From contig NZ_JAUASV010000003.1 in assembly GCF_030345695.1 (NCBI RefSeq), forward strand, positions 162,305 through 226,304: DNA of 64,000 nt, in the 5' to 3' direction. The DNA comes from Galbitalea sp. SE-J8 (GTDB taxonomy: Bacteria; Actinomycetota; Actinomycetes; Actinomycetales; Microbacteriaceae). Position 1 is the stretch's first letter. Each line of letters begins with the position of its first letter. Shown here piece after piece: positions 51,003-59,491 of this stretch. The notes under the pieces were generated by a model, which was given only the letters and a program-made list of their open reading frames with translations, ran no database searches and was not told the DNA's origin. The position numbers and the translations under genes were made by a program.

Positions 51003-52166
51003 ATGCTGCGCCGTTCCGCATCCGTCTGCCTCGCGCTCGTCCTGCTGGCCCTGGCCGGCTGCAGCCCGAGCCCGGCGCCCGCGCCCTCCGGCCCGGCCCC
51101 GACCACTCCGGCGCCGACCAGTCCGGCCCCGACCACGCCGGCGACGCCCGACCCGATCGCCGGGATGAGCCTCGCGGAGGAGGTCGGCGCGCTGTTCGTC
51201 GTCGGCGCCCCCGCCGCCGGGGACGACTCGACCGCGCGGCGACTGGTGCGCGACCGCTCCGTGGGCGGGGTGTTCCTCTCCGGGCGATCGACCGCGGGCG
51301 TCGCCGCGACCGCCCGGGTCGTGCAGCGGCTGCGGGACGCGGGCGGCGACCGGCCCCTGCTCGTCGCGACCGACCAGGAGGGCGGGCAGGTGCAGGTGCT
51401 GTCCGGGCCCGGGTTCGACACCATCCCGAGCGCCCTCGACCAGGGTGCCGTCGATCCGGCGGTCCTGCGCGGGCGGGCCGCCGGCTGGGGCCGCCAGCTG
51501 CGCGCCGCGGGCGTCGACGTGGACCTCGCGCCGGTGGCCGACGTCGTGCGATCCGCGGACGCCGACAACCCGCCGATCGCGGCGTTCGATCGCGAGTACG
51601 GCACGAGCGCGGACGCGGTGGCCGCGCACGCGGGCGCCGTCGCCGACGGCCTGCGCGACGCGGGCGTCACGCCCACGTTCAAGCACTTCCCGGGGCTCGG
51701 CTACGTCGACGGGAACACCGACACGACCGCCGGGGTGACGGATGCGGTGACCGGTGCCGACGGGCCGACCGCGGCATCCTTCGCGCGCCTCGCGGCCGCG
51801 GGTCCCTCGCTCGTCATGGTCTCCAGCGCGATCTACGCCCGCATCGACGGCTCCGCGCCCGCGGTGTTCTCGCCGACCGTGGTGACGGGGCTGCTGCGGC
51901 AGCAGCTCGCGTTCGACGGACTCGTCATCACCGACGACATCTCGGGCGCGACCCAGCTCGCGGCCTGGAGCCCCGCTGACCGCGCGATCCTCGCCCTCAC
52001 GGCCGGGTGCGACCTCCTGCTCGTGAGCCGCACGCCCGCCGTGGCCGACCCGATGATCGACGGCGTCGTGGCCCGGGCCGGGTCCGACCCGGCGTTCCGC
52101 ACCGTCGTGGACGCCGCCGCGCGCCGCGTCCTGGCTGGAGAGGCGGCGCTCCGCCCCGACAGGTGA
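51003..52166 (+). CDS. GH3 beta-N-acetylhexosaminidase-like lipoprotein
   Basis: 387 residues. Signal peptide with lipobox LALAGC, then a Pro/Thr/Ser-rich linker (about 22-50), then a single GH3 barrel: LLVATDQEGGQVQVL, DLAPVADVV, FKHFPGLGYVDGNTD (about 222) and nucleophile VITDDISGA (about 300). The KHFPG motif marks the NagZ branch, but the Asp-His pair of the NagZ loop reads D-T-T here, so the acid/base His is absent. An actinobacterial variant subfamily with this change is likely. It is divergent from the Eis-like gene. TAGGACT lies close before the ATG. Confidence 0.82.
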   Translation: MLRRSASVCLALVLLALAGCSPSPAPAPSGPAPTTPAPTSPAPTTPATPDPIAGMSLAEEVGALFVVGAPAAGDDSTARRLVRDRSVGGVFLSGRSTAGVAATARVVQRLRDAGGDRPLLVATDQEGGQVQVLSGPGFDTIPSALDQGAVDPAVLRGRAAGWGRQLRAAGVDVDLAPVADVVRSADADNPPIAAFDREYGTSADAVAAHAGAVADGLRDAGVTPTFKHFPGLGYVDGNTDTTAGVTDAVTGADGPTAASFARLAAAGPSLVMVSSAIYARIDGSAPAVFSPTVVTGLLRQQLAFDGLVITDDISGATQLAAWSPADRAILALTAGCDLLLVSRTPAVADPMIDGVVARAGSDPAFRTVVDAAARRVLAGEAALRPDR

Positions 52167-52217
52167 CGCGAGCCGGCGGCGGGCGGACGCGGGGCGGCGA
52201 CCGATACCCTGAACCGC

Positions 52218-53303
52218 GTGACTGGCACGGCACCGACCCGCACGATCTCCCTCGCGACCATCCCCGGCGACGGCATCGGGCCCGAGGTGGTGCGGGAGGC
52301 GCTCGCCGTGCTCGCCGCGGCGACCGCCTCTGGACAGCACGACGACGGGGTGCGCCTCGACGTCACCGAGTACCCGTTCGGCGCCGAGCACTACCTCGCG
52401 ACCGGCACGATCCTCGACGACGGCGACCTGAAGCGGCTCGCGCGGCACGACGCGATCCTGTTCGGCGCGGTCGGCGGCGACCCGCGCGACGCGCGGCTCG
52501 CGGGCGGCATCATCGAGCGCGGCTTCCTGCTCAAGCTGCGGTTCGCGTTCGACCACTACGTCAACCTGCGGCCGACCGTCGTGTACCCGTCCGTGGACAG
52601 CCCGCTCAAGGCGCCCGGCGAGGTCGACTTCGTCGTGGTGCGGGAGGGCACGGAGGGGCCGTACGTCGGAAACGGGGGCGTCATCCGTCGCGGCACGCCG
52701 CACGAGATCGCGAACGAGCTCAGCATCAACACGCGGTTCGGGGTCGAGCGCGTCGTGCGGTTCGCGTTCGAGCAGGCCCGCGCCCGCCGCGGGCGGCTGA
52801 CCCTCGTGCACAAGACGAACGTGCTCACGAACGCCGGCTCGCTCTGGCAGCGCACGGTCGACGAGGTGGGGGCCGATTACGACGACGTGGCCGTCTCGTA
52901 CCTCCACGTGGACGCCGCGACCATCTTCCTCGTCACCGACCCTGCTAGGTTCGACGTCATCGTCACCGACAACCTGTTCGGCGACATCCTCACCGATCTG
53001 GCCGGCGCCATCAGCGGCGGCATCGGCCTGGCGGCCTCCGGCAACATCAACCCGGACGGCACCTTCCCCTCGATGTTCGAGCCCGTGCACGGTTCGGCCC
53101 CCGACATCGCGGGACGGGGCATCGCCGACCCGACCGCGGCCATCCTGTCCGCCGGACTCCTGCTCACCCACCTCGGGCTGACGGATGCCGCGGCCCGGCT
53201 GAACGCGGCCGTCGTCGCCGACCTCGCCGCGCGCTCCGGCTCCGCACCGCGCTCGACGAACGAGGTCGGCGCGGCGATCACCGCCCTGCTGGCACAGAAT
53301 TAG
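52218..53303 (+). CDS. leuB: 3-isopropylmalate dehydrogenase
   Basis: 361 residues. Motifs: [15 protein letters not shown] at the N-terminus, [51 protein letters not shown] (catalytic Lys) and [17 protein letters not shown]. The spacing and the [15 protein letters not shown] tail are those of leucine biosynthesis enzymes, NAD-dependent. TACCCT lies seven bases before GTG 52218, suggesting a leaderless transcript. ilvE follows after 27 bp, so the two form a branched-chain amino acid operon. Confidence 0.95.
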   Translation: MTGTAPTRTISLATIPGDGIGPEVVREALAVLAAATASGQHDDGVRLDVTEYPFGAEHYLATGTILDDGDLKRLARHDAILFGAVGGDPRDARLAGGIIERGFLLKLRFAFDHYVNLRPTVVYPSVDSPLKAPGEVDFVVVREGTEGPYVGNGGVIRRGTPHEIANELSINTRFGVERVVRFAFEQARARRGRLTLVHKTNVLTNAGSLWQRTVDEVGADYDDVAVSYLHVDAATIFLVTDPARFDVIVTDNLFGDILTDLAGAISGGIGLAASGNINPDGTFPSMFEPVHGSAPDIAGRGIADPTAAILSAGLLLTHLGLTDAAARLNAAVVADLAARSGSAPRSTNEVGAAITALLAQN

Positions 53304-53330
53304 ACATCCGCTCCTCGCAGAAGGACACCC

Positions 53331-54440
53331 GTGAAGAACCTGCTCGCACCATCCGCCTCTGAACTGCGCACCCTCGAGTTCGCCCGCACCCCGAACCCGG
53401 CCCCCGTCGACCCGGCGAAGCGCGCCGAGATCCTCGCCGACCCGGGCTTCGGCAACCACTTCACCGACCACATGGTCGACATCTGCTGGTCGGAGTGGGG
53501 CGGCTGGCACCGGCCGCGCGTGCAGCCGTACGGTCCGATCGCGCTCGACCCGGCGGCATCCGTGCTGCACTACGCTCAGGAGATCTTCGAGGGACTGAAG
53601 GCGTACCGCTGGGCGGACGGCTCGATCCGCGGCTTCCGGCCGGAGGCGAACGCCGCGCGCCTGCAGCGCTCGGCCGTGCGGATGGCGCTGCCCGAGCTGC
53701 CGACGGAGTACTTCCTCGCCTCGATCCGCGAGCTCGTCGCCGCCGACGGCGACTGGGTGCCGTCCGCGCCCGGCACCTCGCTCTACCTGCGCCCGTTCAT
53801 GTTCGCGAAGGAGGCCTTCCTCGGGGTGCGCCCCGCGAAGAAGGTCAACTACTACGTGATCGCCTCGCCCGCCGGCAACTACTTCACGGGCGGCCTCGCC
53901 CCCGTGAACATCTGGCTCTCGACCCAGTACAACCGGGCCGGCAAGGGCGGCACGGGCGCGGCGAAGACGGGCGGCAACTACGCCGCATCGCTGCTGCCGC
54001 AGGCCGAGGCGTACGAGAACGGATGCGACCAGGTGCTGTTCCTCGACGACGGCTACCTCGAGGAGCTCGGCGGCATGAACATCGTGCTCGTGCGCCGGGA
54101 CGGCACCCTGATCACGCCGGAGTCGTCGTCGATCCTGGAGGGCATCACGCGGGACTCGATCCTCACCCTCGCGCGCGACCGGGGACTCACGGTCGAGGAG
54201 CGCCGCGTGCACATCGACGAGTGGCGCGCGGGCGCCGAGTCGGGCGAGATCGTCGAGGCGTTCGCGTGCGGCACGGCCGCGGTGGTCGCGCCGATCGGCT
54301 CGCTCAAGACGGCGTCCTGGGAGATCCGGCACGCGTCGACGGAGCTCGCGCTGTCGCTGCGCGAGGAGCTCACGGGCATCCAGTACGGCCGCGTCGACGA
54401 CCGTCACGGCTGGACCACGCGCCTCGACGTCGGGCAGTGA
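53331..54440 (+). CDS. ilvE: Branched-chain amino acid aminotransferase
   Basis: 369 residues, fold type IV PLP enzyme. FGNHFTDHMVDICWSEWGGW, LHYAQEIFEGLKAYRW (about 82), TSLYLRPFMFAKEAFLG (about 145) and GAAKTGGNYAASLLPQ (about 203, PLP Lys) are visible, plus LVRRDGTLITPESSSILEGITR. It makes valine, leucine and isoleucine from their keto acids. GTG 53331 has AGAAGG upstream. It sits between leuB and an FAH-family gene that begins five bases after its stop. Confidence 0.95.
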   Translation: MKNLLAPSASELRTLEFARTPNPAPVDPAKRAEILADPGFGNHFTDHMVDICWSEWGGWHRPRVQPYGPIALDPAASVLHYAQEIFEGLKAYRWADGSIRGFRPEANAARLQRSAVRMALPELPTEYFLASIRELVAADGDWVPSAPGTSLYLRPFMFAKEAFLGVRPAKKVNYYVIASPAGNYFTGGLAPVNIWLSTQYNRAGKGGTGAAKTGGNYAASLLPQAEAYENGCDQVLFLDDGYLEELGGMNIVLVRRDGTLITPESSSILEGITRDSILTLARDRGLTVEERRVHIDEWRAGAESGEIVEAFACGTAAVVAPIGSLKTASWEIRHASTELALSLREELTGIQYGRVDDRHGWTTRLDVGQ

Positions 54441-54444
54441 CCGC

Positions 54445-55191
54445 GTGAAGGTCGCGCGCTTCGTGCAGGAGGGGCAGCCGCCCCGCTACGGCATCATCGA
54501 CGGCGACGAGCTCGTCGTGCTGAAGGGCGACCCGCTGTTCGCCGGGTTCGACACGCTCGACGAGCGCGTGCCGCTGGCCGACGCGAGCCTCGTGGCGCCG
54601 GTCATCCCGCGCTCGAAGCTCATCGGCTTCGTGCCGGGCGTGCCCGACGAGGACGACCCGGATGCCGCGGTCGACCCCGTCATGTACCTCGAGCCGAACA
54701 CGGCCGTCGTCGGCCCCGGCGACAGCGTCAGGGTGCCGGACGGCATCGGCACGGTCGAGGCGTTCGGCGCCCTCGCGATCGTCATCGGCAGCCTCGCGCG
54801 CGACGTGCGCCCGGGCGACGCCGCCCAGGTCGTGTTCGGCTACACGGTCGCGAACGACGTCACCGCGACCGACCTCGCGCGCGCCGACGGCCAGTGGGCG
54901 CGGGCCAAGTCGTACGACTCGTTCACGCCGCTCGGCCCCGTCATCGAGACGGAGCTCGACTCCGAGACCGTCGAGGTGATCGTCGACATCGACGGCGACG
55001 AGAAGCGCCGCGGCACGCTCTCGACCGACATCGCGACGGCGATCGAGCAGGCATCCGCGGTCGCGACGCTGCTGCCGGGCGACGTCATCCTCATCCCGCT
55101 GCTCGACGGCGTCGAGCTCGACGAGGGCGTCACGGTCGAGGTCACGATCCCGACGATCGGCACGCTGCGCAGCGACATCCGGGCGCGGTGA
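54445..55191 (+). CDS. FAH-family protein lacking metal-ligand motif
   Basis: 248 residues with the fold of fumarylacetoacetate hydrolase-type proteins: GFVPGVPDEDD, FGYTVANDVTATDLARADGQW, RAKSYDSFTPLGPVI and LLPGDVILIPLLDGVELDEG. In active relatives the strand before V-I-G reads E-x-E-L-A, supplying two Glu metal ligands; here it is AFGALAIVIG. The usual G-T-P-x-G near the end is PLLDG. The protein thus seems to have lost the metal site. The place between amino acid genes and gltX recalls other actinobacteria where an FAH gene precedes gltX. Function unknown. Confidence 0.8.
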   Translation: MKVARFVQEGQPPRYGIIDGDELVVLKGDPLFAGFDTLDERVPLADASLVAPVIPRSKLIGFVPGVPDEDDPDAAVDPVMYLEPNTAVVGPGDSVRVPDGIGTVEAFGALAIVIGSLARDVRPGDAAQVVFGYTVANDVTATDLARADGQWARAKSYDSFTPLGPVIETELDSETVEVIVDIDGDEKRRGTLSTDIATAIEQASAVATLLPGDVILIPLLDGVELDEGVTVEVTIPTIGTLRSDIRAR

Positions 55192-55197
55192 GCGCGG

Positions 55198-55287
55198 ATG
55201 GGACGGCGCGATCGCGCGCTCGGCGCGGCGGTCGTGTCGTGGCTGATGATCGTGGGCCTCTCGTTCGCGTGGCTGATCGTCGAGTGA
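55198..55287 (+). CDS. Putative 29-aa single-span membrane protein
   Basis: A short frame starting six bases after the FAH stop: charged MGRRDRALG, then a hydrophobic helix (AAVVSWLMIVGLSFAWLIV), ending in Glu and TGA. Its TGA overlaps the GTG of the kinase gene (GTGA), exactly the coupling style used throughout the window. There is no strong ribosome site, so translation may depend on coupling to the FAH gene. The basic-then-hydrophobic pattern fits a real membrane micro-protein; chance is not excluded. Confidence 0.5.
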   Translation: MGRRDRALGAAVVSWLMIVGLSFAWLIVE

Positions 55288-55922
55288 GCGCGCCGCACGA
55301 GTTCGCCGGGGTCGACGGCCTCATCGCCGACCTCGTGCGGCGAGCCGCGGACGCCTCCGCGGCCGACCGCCGCCTCCTCGTCGGCATCGCGGGCGCGCCG
55401 GGCGTCGGCAAGTCGACGGTCGCGGCGGTCGTCTCGACGGCTCTCCCGGATGCCGCCCTCGTGCCCATGGACGGCTTCCATCTCGCGAACTCCGAGCTCG
55501 ACCGGCTCGGCCGGCGCGAGCGCAAGGGGGCGCCGGACACGTTCGACGCGTCGGGCTTCGTCGCGGCCGTCGCGCGCATCCGCGCCGACGACGGCGCGGT
55601 GTACCTGCCGCGCTTCGACCGCTCGATCGAGGAGTCCCTCGCGGGCGCGATCGCCATCGAGCCCGAGCACCGCGTCGTCATCGTCGAGGGCAACTACCTG
55701 CTCCTCGACGCCGTGCCGTGGCGCGAGCTCGCCGCCCTGCTCGACGTGACCTACGCGCTCGAGGTGCCGCACGACATCCGCCTCGAGCGCCTCATCGCCC
55801 GCCACATCGCCTTCGGCAAGGATCCGGATGCCGCCCGCGCCTGGGCGCTCGGCCCGGACGAGGCGAACGCGCGGCTCGTCGAGGCGGCCGCGGGCCGCGC
55901 GAGCGCGACCGTGCGGCTCTGA
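55284..55922 (+). CDS. Nucleoside/nucleotide kinase family protein (uridine kinase-like)
   Basis: 212 residues. P-loop [12 protein letters not shown] (about 35), then [18 protein letters not shown] (about 67), [28 protein letters not shown] (about 113), [12 protein letters not shown] (about 137) and a lid region [18 protein letters not shown]. This is the PanK/uridine-kinase-like group also annotated as fructose-transport YggC-like. Substrate is uncertain. GTG 55284 lies in an overlap with the preceding micro-ORF. Its stop region is duplicated: 21 bp including CTGACGCGGGG repeat in tandem at 55913-55954. Confidence 0.85.
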   Translation: MSAPHEFAGVDGLIADLVRRAADASAADRRLLVGIAGAPGVGKSTVAAVVSTALPDAALVPMDGFHLANSELDRLGRRERKGAPDTFDASGFVAAVARIRADDGAVYLPRFDRSIEESLAGAIAIEPEHRVVIVEGNYLLLDAVPWRELAALLDVTYALEVPHDIRLERLIARHIAFGKDPDAARAWALGPDEANARLVEAAAGRASATVRL

Positions 55923-55954
55923 CGCGGGGCGGTGCGGCTCTGACGCGGGGCGAT

Positions 55955-55984
55955 GCTGTGCTGTGCTGTGCTGTGCTGTGCTGT
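55955..55984. repeat. Pentanucleotide microsatellite (GCTGT)6
   Basis: Six uninterrupted GCTGT units between the kinase gene and gltX, directly after a 21-bp tandem duplication. Such tracts are prone to slippage. It is outside genes. Confidence 0.9.
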
Positions 55985-56058
55985 GCTCACCGGCTACCGC
56001 TACGCGCACCGGCCACCGCTCTGCGCGCCGCCCGCCGAGAACCCGCATCCATATCGCT

Positions 56059-56096
56059 TACTGGAGTTCGTGCACCCCGGTGCGCGAACTCCAGTA
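56059..56096. terminator. Hairpin upstream of gltX
   Basis: TACTGGAGTTCG (56059-56070) pairs with CGAACTCCAGTA (56085-56096), and the loop contains GCACC/GGTGC that extends the stem. It lies 119 bp before gltX and about 140 bp after the kinase gene. It may end the upstream operon; an operator role is also possible. Confidence 0.65.
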
Positions 56097-56214
56097 TCCG
56101 AAACGCACACACCGCTTCGGCGCGCGAGCACCCAGGGTCACCGAGCCGATCAGCGTGTTCGTCCCGGTGCGACGACATCCGCGCGCGCGGAACGCGCCGG
56201 TACGCTGGACGTCG

Positions 56215-57708
56215 ATGTCCAGCACCCTCCCGTTCAGCACCGCCGCCGGCTCCGACGTGCGGGTGCGCATCTGCCCCTCCCCGACGGGCGTGCCGCACGT
56301 CGGCCTCATCCGCACGGCGCTGTTCAACCTCGCCTACGCGCGCCACACCGGCGGCCGGCTGATCTTCCGCATCGAGGACACGGATGCCGCCCGCGACACC
56401 GAGGAGAACTACGACGCGATCGTCGACGCGTTCCGCTGGACGGGCATCGACTGGGACGAGGGCATCGACGTCGGCGGACCGCACGGACCGTACCGGCAGT
56501 CGCAGCGCAAGGAGATCTACCTCGGCATCCTCGAGCGCCTGAAGGCCTCCGGGCACCTCTACGAGTCGTTCTCGACGCCCGAGGAGATCGAGGCGCGCAA
56601 CCTCGCGGCCGGGCGTCCCGTGCAGCAGGGCTACGACAACGCCGACCGCGACACGACCGAGGAGCTGAAGGCGGCGTACCGGGCCGAGGGTCGGCTGCCG
56701 TCGTGGCGCCTGCGCGTGCCGGACGTCGACCTCGGCTTCACCGACCTCGTGCGCGGCGAGATCACGTTCCCGGCCGGCAGCACCGTCGACTTCGTCGTCG
56801 TGCGGCCGAACGGCGACCCGCTGTACACGTTCGTGAACCCGGTCGACGACGCGCTCATGGGCATCACCCACGTGCTGCGCGGCGAGGACATCCTGCCCTC
56901 GACGCCGCGCCAGATCGCGCTCTACCTCGCGCTCATCGAGATCGGCGTGACCGACTTCGTGCCGCGGTTCGGGCACCTGCCGGTCATCCTCGGAGAGGGC
57001 ACCAAGAAGCTCTCGAAGCGCAACCCCGAGTCGAACCTGTTCCACCACCGCGATCGCGGTTTCATCCCTGAGGGCCTCGTCAACTACCTCGCGCTGCTCG
57101 GCTGGGCGCTCGCGCCCGACCGCGACGTGTTCTCGCGCGAGGAGATGTACGCCGCGTTCGACGTCGCCGACGTGCAGCCGAACCCGGCACGCTTCGACCA
57201 GAAGAAGGCGGAGTCGATCAACGGCGACCACATCCGTCAGCTCGAGGTCTCCGACTTCGCGGCGCGACTGGTGCCGTACCTCGAGCGCGCGGGGCTCTTC
57301 GACCCGCTCGACGGCGAGCACAAGCGCCGGCTGACAGCCGCGGCGCCGCTCGTGCAGGAGCGGATGCAGCTGCTCGGCGAGGCGCCCGACCTGCTCGCGT
57401 TCCTGTTCACGACGGATGCGGCGCTCGAGTTCCAGCCGGACGCGATGCCGTCCGCGGACGCCGCCCCCGTGCTCGACGCGGCGATCGCGGCCCTGTCGGC
57501 GCTCGACTCGTGGACGACGCAGGCGATCGAGGCCGCGCTGCGAACCGCGCTCATCGACGGACTCGGCCTCAAGCCCCGCATCGCGTTCGGCCCGCTGCGC
57601 ACGGCCATATCCGGCCGCCGGGTCTCGCCGCCCCTGTTCGAGTCGATGGAGATCCTCGGGGCGGAGTCCACGCGCGCGCGCCTCGCGGCGCTCCGCTCCG
57701 AGCTCTGA
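56215..57708 (+). CDS. gltX: Glutamyl-tRNA synthetase
   Basis: 497 residues. HIGH-type motif [19 protein letters not shown] (about 21-38), [11 protein letters not shown] (about 50), [22 protein letters not shown] (about 203) and KMSKS-type KKLSKRN (about 265), followed by the helical anticodon-binding region. It charges tRNA-Glu and, in actinobacteria, usually also tRNA-Gln for later amidation, which fits the tRNA-Gln gene 68 bp downstream. TACGCT lies eight bases before ATG 56215. Confidence 0.97.
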   Translation: MSSTLPFSTAAGSDVRVRICPSPTGVPHVGLIRTALFNLAYARHTGGRLIFRIEDTDAARDTEENYDAIVDAFRWTGIDWDEGIDVGGPHGPYRQSQRKEIYLGILERLKASGHLYESFSTPEEIEARNLAAGRPVQQGYDNADRDTTEELKAAYRAEGRLPSWRLRVPDVDLGFTDLVRGEITFPAGSTVDFVVVRPNGDPLYTFVNPVDDALMGITHVLRGEDILPSTPRQIALYLALIEIGVTDFVPRFGHLPVILGEGTKKLSKRNPESNLFHHRDRGFIPEGLVNYLALLGWALAPDRDVFSREEMYAAFDVADVQPNPARFDQKKAESINGDHIRQLEVSDFAARLVPYLERAGLFDPLDGEHKRRLTAAAPLVQERMQLLGEAPDLLAFLFTTDAALEFQPDAMPSADAAPVLDAAIAALSALDSWTTQAIEAALRTALIDGLGLKPRIAFGPLRTAISGRRVSPPLFESMEILGAESTRARLAALRSEL

Positions 57709-57713
57709 CCCGG

Positions 57714-57743
57714 TTCGGACGCTCGCGCGGGATGCGCTATAGT
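57714..57743 (+). promoter_or_regulatory. Promoter of tRNA-Gln
   Basis: TTCGGA (57714-57719), 18 bases, TATAGT (57738-57743). The -10 box is the best sigma-70 match in the vicinity and lies 33 bases before the mature tRNA 5' end. Confidence 0.65.
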
Positions 57744-57776
57744 AGTTCGTCGGCCGGGGTCACCCGGCAGCCACAT

Positions 57777-57848
57777 TGGGGTGTGGTGTAATTGGCAACA
57801 CGGAAGATTCTGATTCTTTTGTTCTTGGTTCGAGTCCAGGCACCCCAG
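57777..57848 (+). tRNA. tRNA-Gln (anticodon CUG)
   Basis: Acceptor TGGGGTG pairs with CACCCCA, giving the U1-A72 pair typical of tRNA-Gln; discriminator is G. D-arm GTGT-AATTGGCA-ACAC. Anticodon stem GAAGA/TCTTT with loop TTCTGAT gives CTG at positions 34-36, reading CAG. T-arm CTTGG-TTCGAGT-CCAGG. CCA is not encoded. Its 3' 31 bases are repeated exactly at 60113-60143, marking it as an integration site. Confidence 0.95.
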
Positions 57849-57849
57849 C
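57819..57849 (+). mobile_element. Attachment site in the 3' end of tRNA-Gln
   Basis: The 31 bases from TTGTTCTTGGTTCGAG to CCAGC (anticodon-stem end through the discriminator) recur exactly at 60113-60143. This is the usual target of tyrosine integrases; the tRNA remains intact. Confidence 0.9.
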
Positions 57850-57997
57850 TTTGATTTCCAATGATTTACTGGCGGAAAGGCCAGTACGTCATGACTCTCC
57901 TCCCGCCACTCGGCGGTGCTGCGTCCTACATCGTCACGGCCGAGCGCGTCGATCCATCGACAACAGTGATCCTTGACGGCTTGCTCGGGTAACCGCT

Positions 57998-58028
57998 GCC
58001 CCGACTCGATGAATCATCGAGTCGGGGC
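57998..58028. terminator. 15-bp-arm palindrome
   Basis: 57998-58012 (GCCCCGACTCGATGA) is the exact reverse complement of 58014-58028, with one central A. It lies 150 bp after the tRNA and probably ends its transcript or belongs to the att region. A smaller hairpin, TACTGGC/GCCAGTA, is near 57868. Confidence 0.65.
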
Positions 58029-58086
58029 GCAGCCGAGTCGGTCCGGGTCGGCGATGCGCCTACCCGGGGGAGACCTTCGGCACCCG

Positions 58087-58419
58087 ATGCGGACGGTCGG
58101 CGAGGAAGCGGACGAGGACAGCGGCTTTGCGACGCCGAATGCGGTGACGATCACGACCGTGCACCGCTCGAAGGGCATGCAGTGGCCGGCGGTGTTCATC
58201 CCGTGCCTGCGCAAGAACCGGTTCCCGATGCGCCGGCAGGGCGGGCTCAATCTCAACCTCGACGCAAAGAGCGACGACTACACCGCTCGCGTCGATGACG
58301 CGCTCCTTGCCGGTATCAAGTCCAAGGTGCAGGCCGTCGCGTCGGACATCCGTGCGGGGCACGTCGACTGCGGACACGACCACTCGAAGGAAGGCGCCTA
58401 CAACGACTCGTATGGCTGA
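58087..58419 (+). pseudogene. UvrD/PcrA-like helicase fragment
   Basis: About 110 codons. TPNAVTITTVHRSKGMQWP followed by AVFIPCLRKNRFP is motif V and its surroundings from the C-terminal half of UvrD/AddA-type helicases. The next part (TARVDDALLAGIKSKVQAVA... GAYNDSYG) no longer matches the helicase continuation and resembles the end of a RecB-like nuclease, suggesting an internal deletion joined two regions. ATP-binding motifs are absent. It lies within the tRNA-flanked remnant and is taken as decayed mobile or defence DNA. Confidence 0.65.
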
Positions 58420-58630
58420 CGGTCAGGGGACCGGGCCCTGAGGTGCTCGGGAGCGCGCTCAGCGGCTGTCCATTTGGTGACCGCGGCGACGGGTGAGTCT
58501 GCGCACGTCGGATCAATTGTCGAGGAGCGAGGCGTCGCGCCGATACTCTGGATGCGCGACCAATGTCGGACGCCGCCGGTAGCCTGGACGCCCTCAGGAC
58601 GGCGCACCGAGGGTGACGGAGGTGATCCCA

Positions 58631-59491
58631 GTGGCCACGCAGTTCGAATTCCGGCTGATCGACGGAGAAGCTCCCGAGGGGGAGCTTGAGGCCGATCAGC
58701 TCATCGCTATCGTGCAGAGCCTCAAGGAGGTCGCGACGAAGCTCGGTCGCGCGGAGACGGACGCGGAGCCGGTGGGGCGTCCGTCGAAGCGCACGCAGCG
58801 CGTCGCGAAGCTCAGCATCGGGCTCGCGCCGGGCAGCACGAAGTTGCTCGTTCGTCGTGCCGATGACGAGGATGCACTCGCCTTCGATCTGGACGAGGAG
58901 AAGTCCTTCGATGAGAAGTTTCAGGCGATCGTCGAGTCGATCGCCGTCGACGAGCGACCGGAGTGGGTGACAGACACGTTGGCAGTCGCCGCCGGTGAGT
59001 TGCGCAGTGCCCTGGAGAAGGCAGCGCCGACGGTGGAGTTCAAGGTGGGCGGCCAGGCGCGGCGTACCTTCAAGACGTCGGAGACTCGCAGGGAGACTTG
59101 GAAGGCGGTCGACGTCGAGCCGGAGGCGGATTCGGTCACCTTTGTCGGTCGCCTTCGCGCGGTGAACCTCGATACCCACCGACTTCAGGTGACCGACGAT
59201 GTCGGCAACCGAGTCGCGCTGCCGAACGTTGCAAACGACGTGCAGGTCGGGCATCTGATCGGGGGCTACGTCGAGGTGGTCGGCGCTCCTGAGCGCGACC
59301 CCAAGGGCAAGCTCGCGCAGATCCATGAAGCAGTCATCCAGGCAGCGGCCCCGATTCCTGGAGCGTTCGGGGTGCGTGAGGTCGTATCTCTCGAGGACAT
59401 CCTCGCCAGCGCGCCGGGTCCGGTGCTCGGCGGGATTCCAGGTCTGACGGACGACGAGGCGGAGTCGTACGTGAAGGCGATTGGTCTCTGA
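58631..59491 (+). CDS. Hypothetical protein paired with a PIN-domain gene
   Basis: 286 residues from GTG 58631, chosen because GGAGG ends eight bases upstream; in-frame GTGs at 58613 and 58622 are less well placed. Not recognised. It starts ATQFEFRLIDGEAPEGELEA, is acidic, has no membrane segment, and contains a beta-rich stretch near 175-225 (ADSVTFVGRLRAVNLDT, then VTDDVGNRVALPNVANDV). Its TGA is directly followed by the GTG of a PIN-domain gene, as in toxin-antitoxin pairs, but it is much longer than usual antitoxins. Base composition is less GC-rich than the core genome. Confidence 0.7.
   Translation: MATQFEFRLIDGEAPEGELEADQLIAIVQSLKEVATKLGRAETDAEPVGRPSKRTQRVAKLSIGLAPGSTKLLVRRADDEDALAFDLDEEKSFDEKFQAIVESIAVDERPEWVTDTLAVAAGELRSALEKAAPTVEFKVGGQARRTFKTSETRRETWKAVDVEPEADSVTFVGRLRAVNLDTHRLQVTDDVGNRVALPNVANDVQVGHLIGGYVEVVGAPERDPKGKLAQIHEAVIQAAAPIPGAFGVREVVSLEDILASAPGPVLGGIPGLTDDEAESYVKAIGL

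Noticed and set aside
50949..54407. 1152-codon minus-strand frame opposite the GH3, leuB and ilvE genes
   Set aside because: No domain is recognisable, and the plus strand has three well-defined enzymes.
54445..55191. Calling the FAH-family gene an active hydrolase or isomerase
   Set aside because: The two Glu metal ligands and the GTPxG motif are missing, so only the fold is supported.
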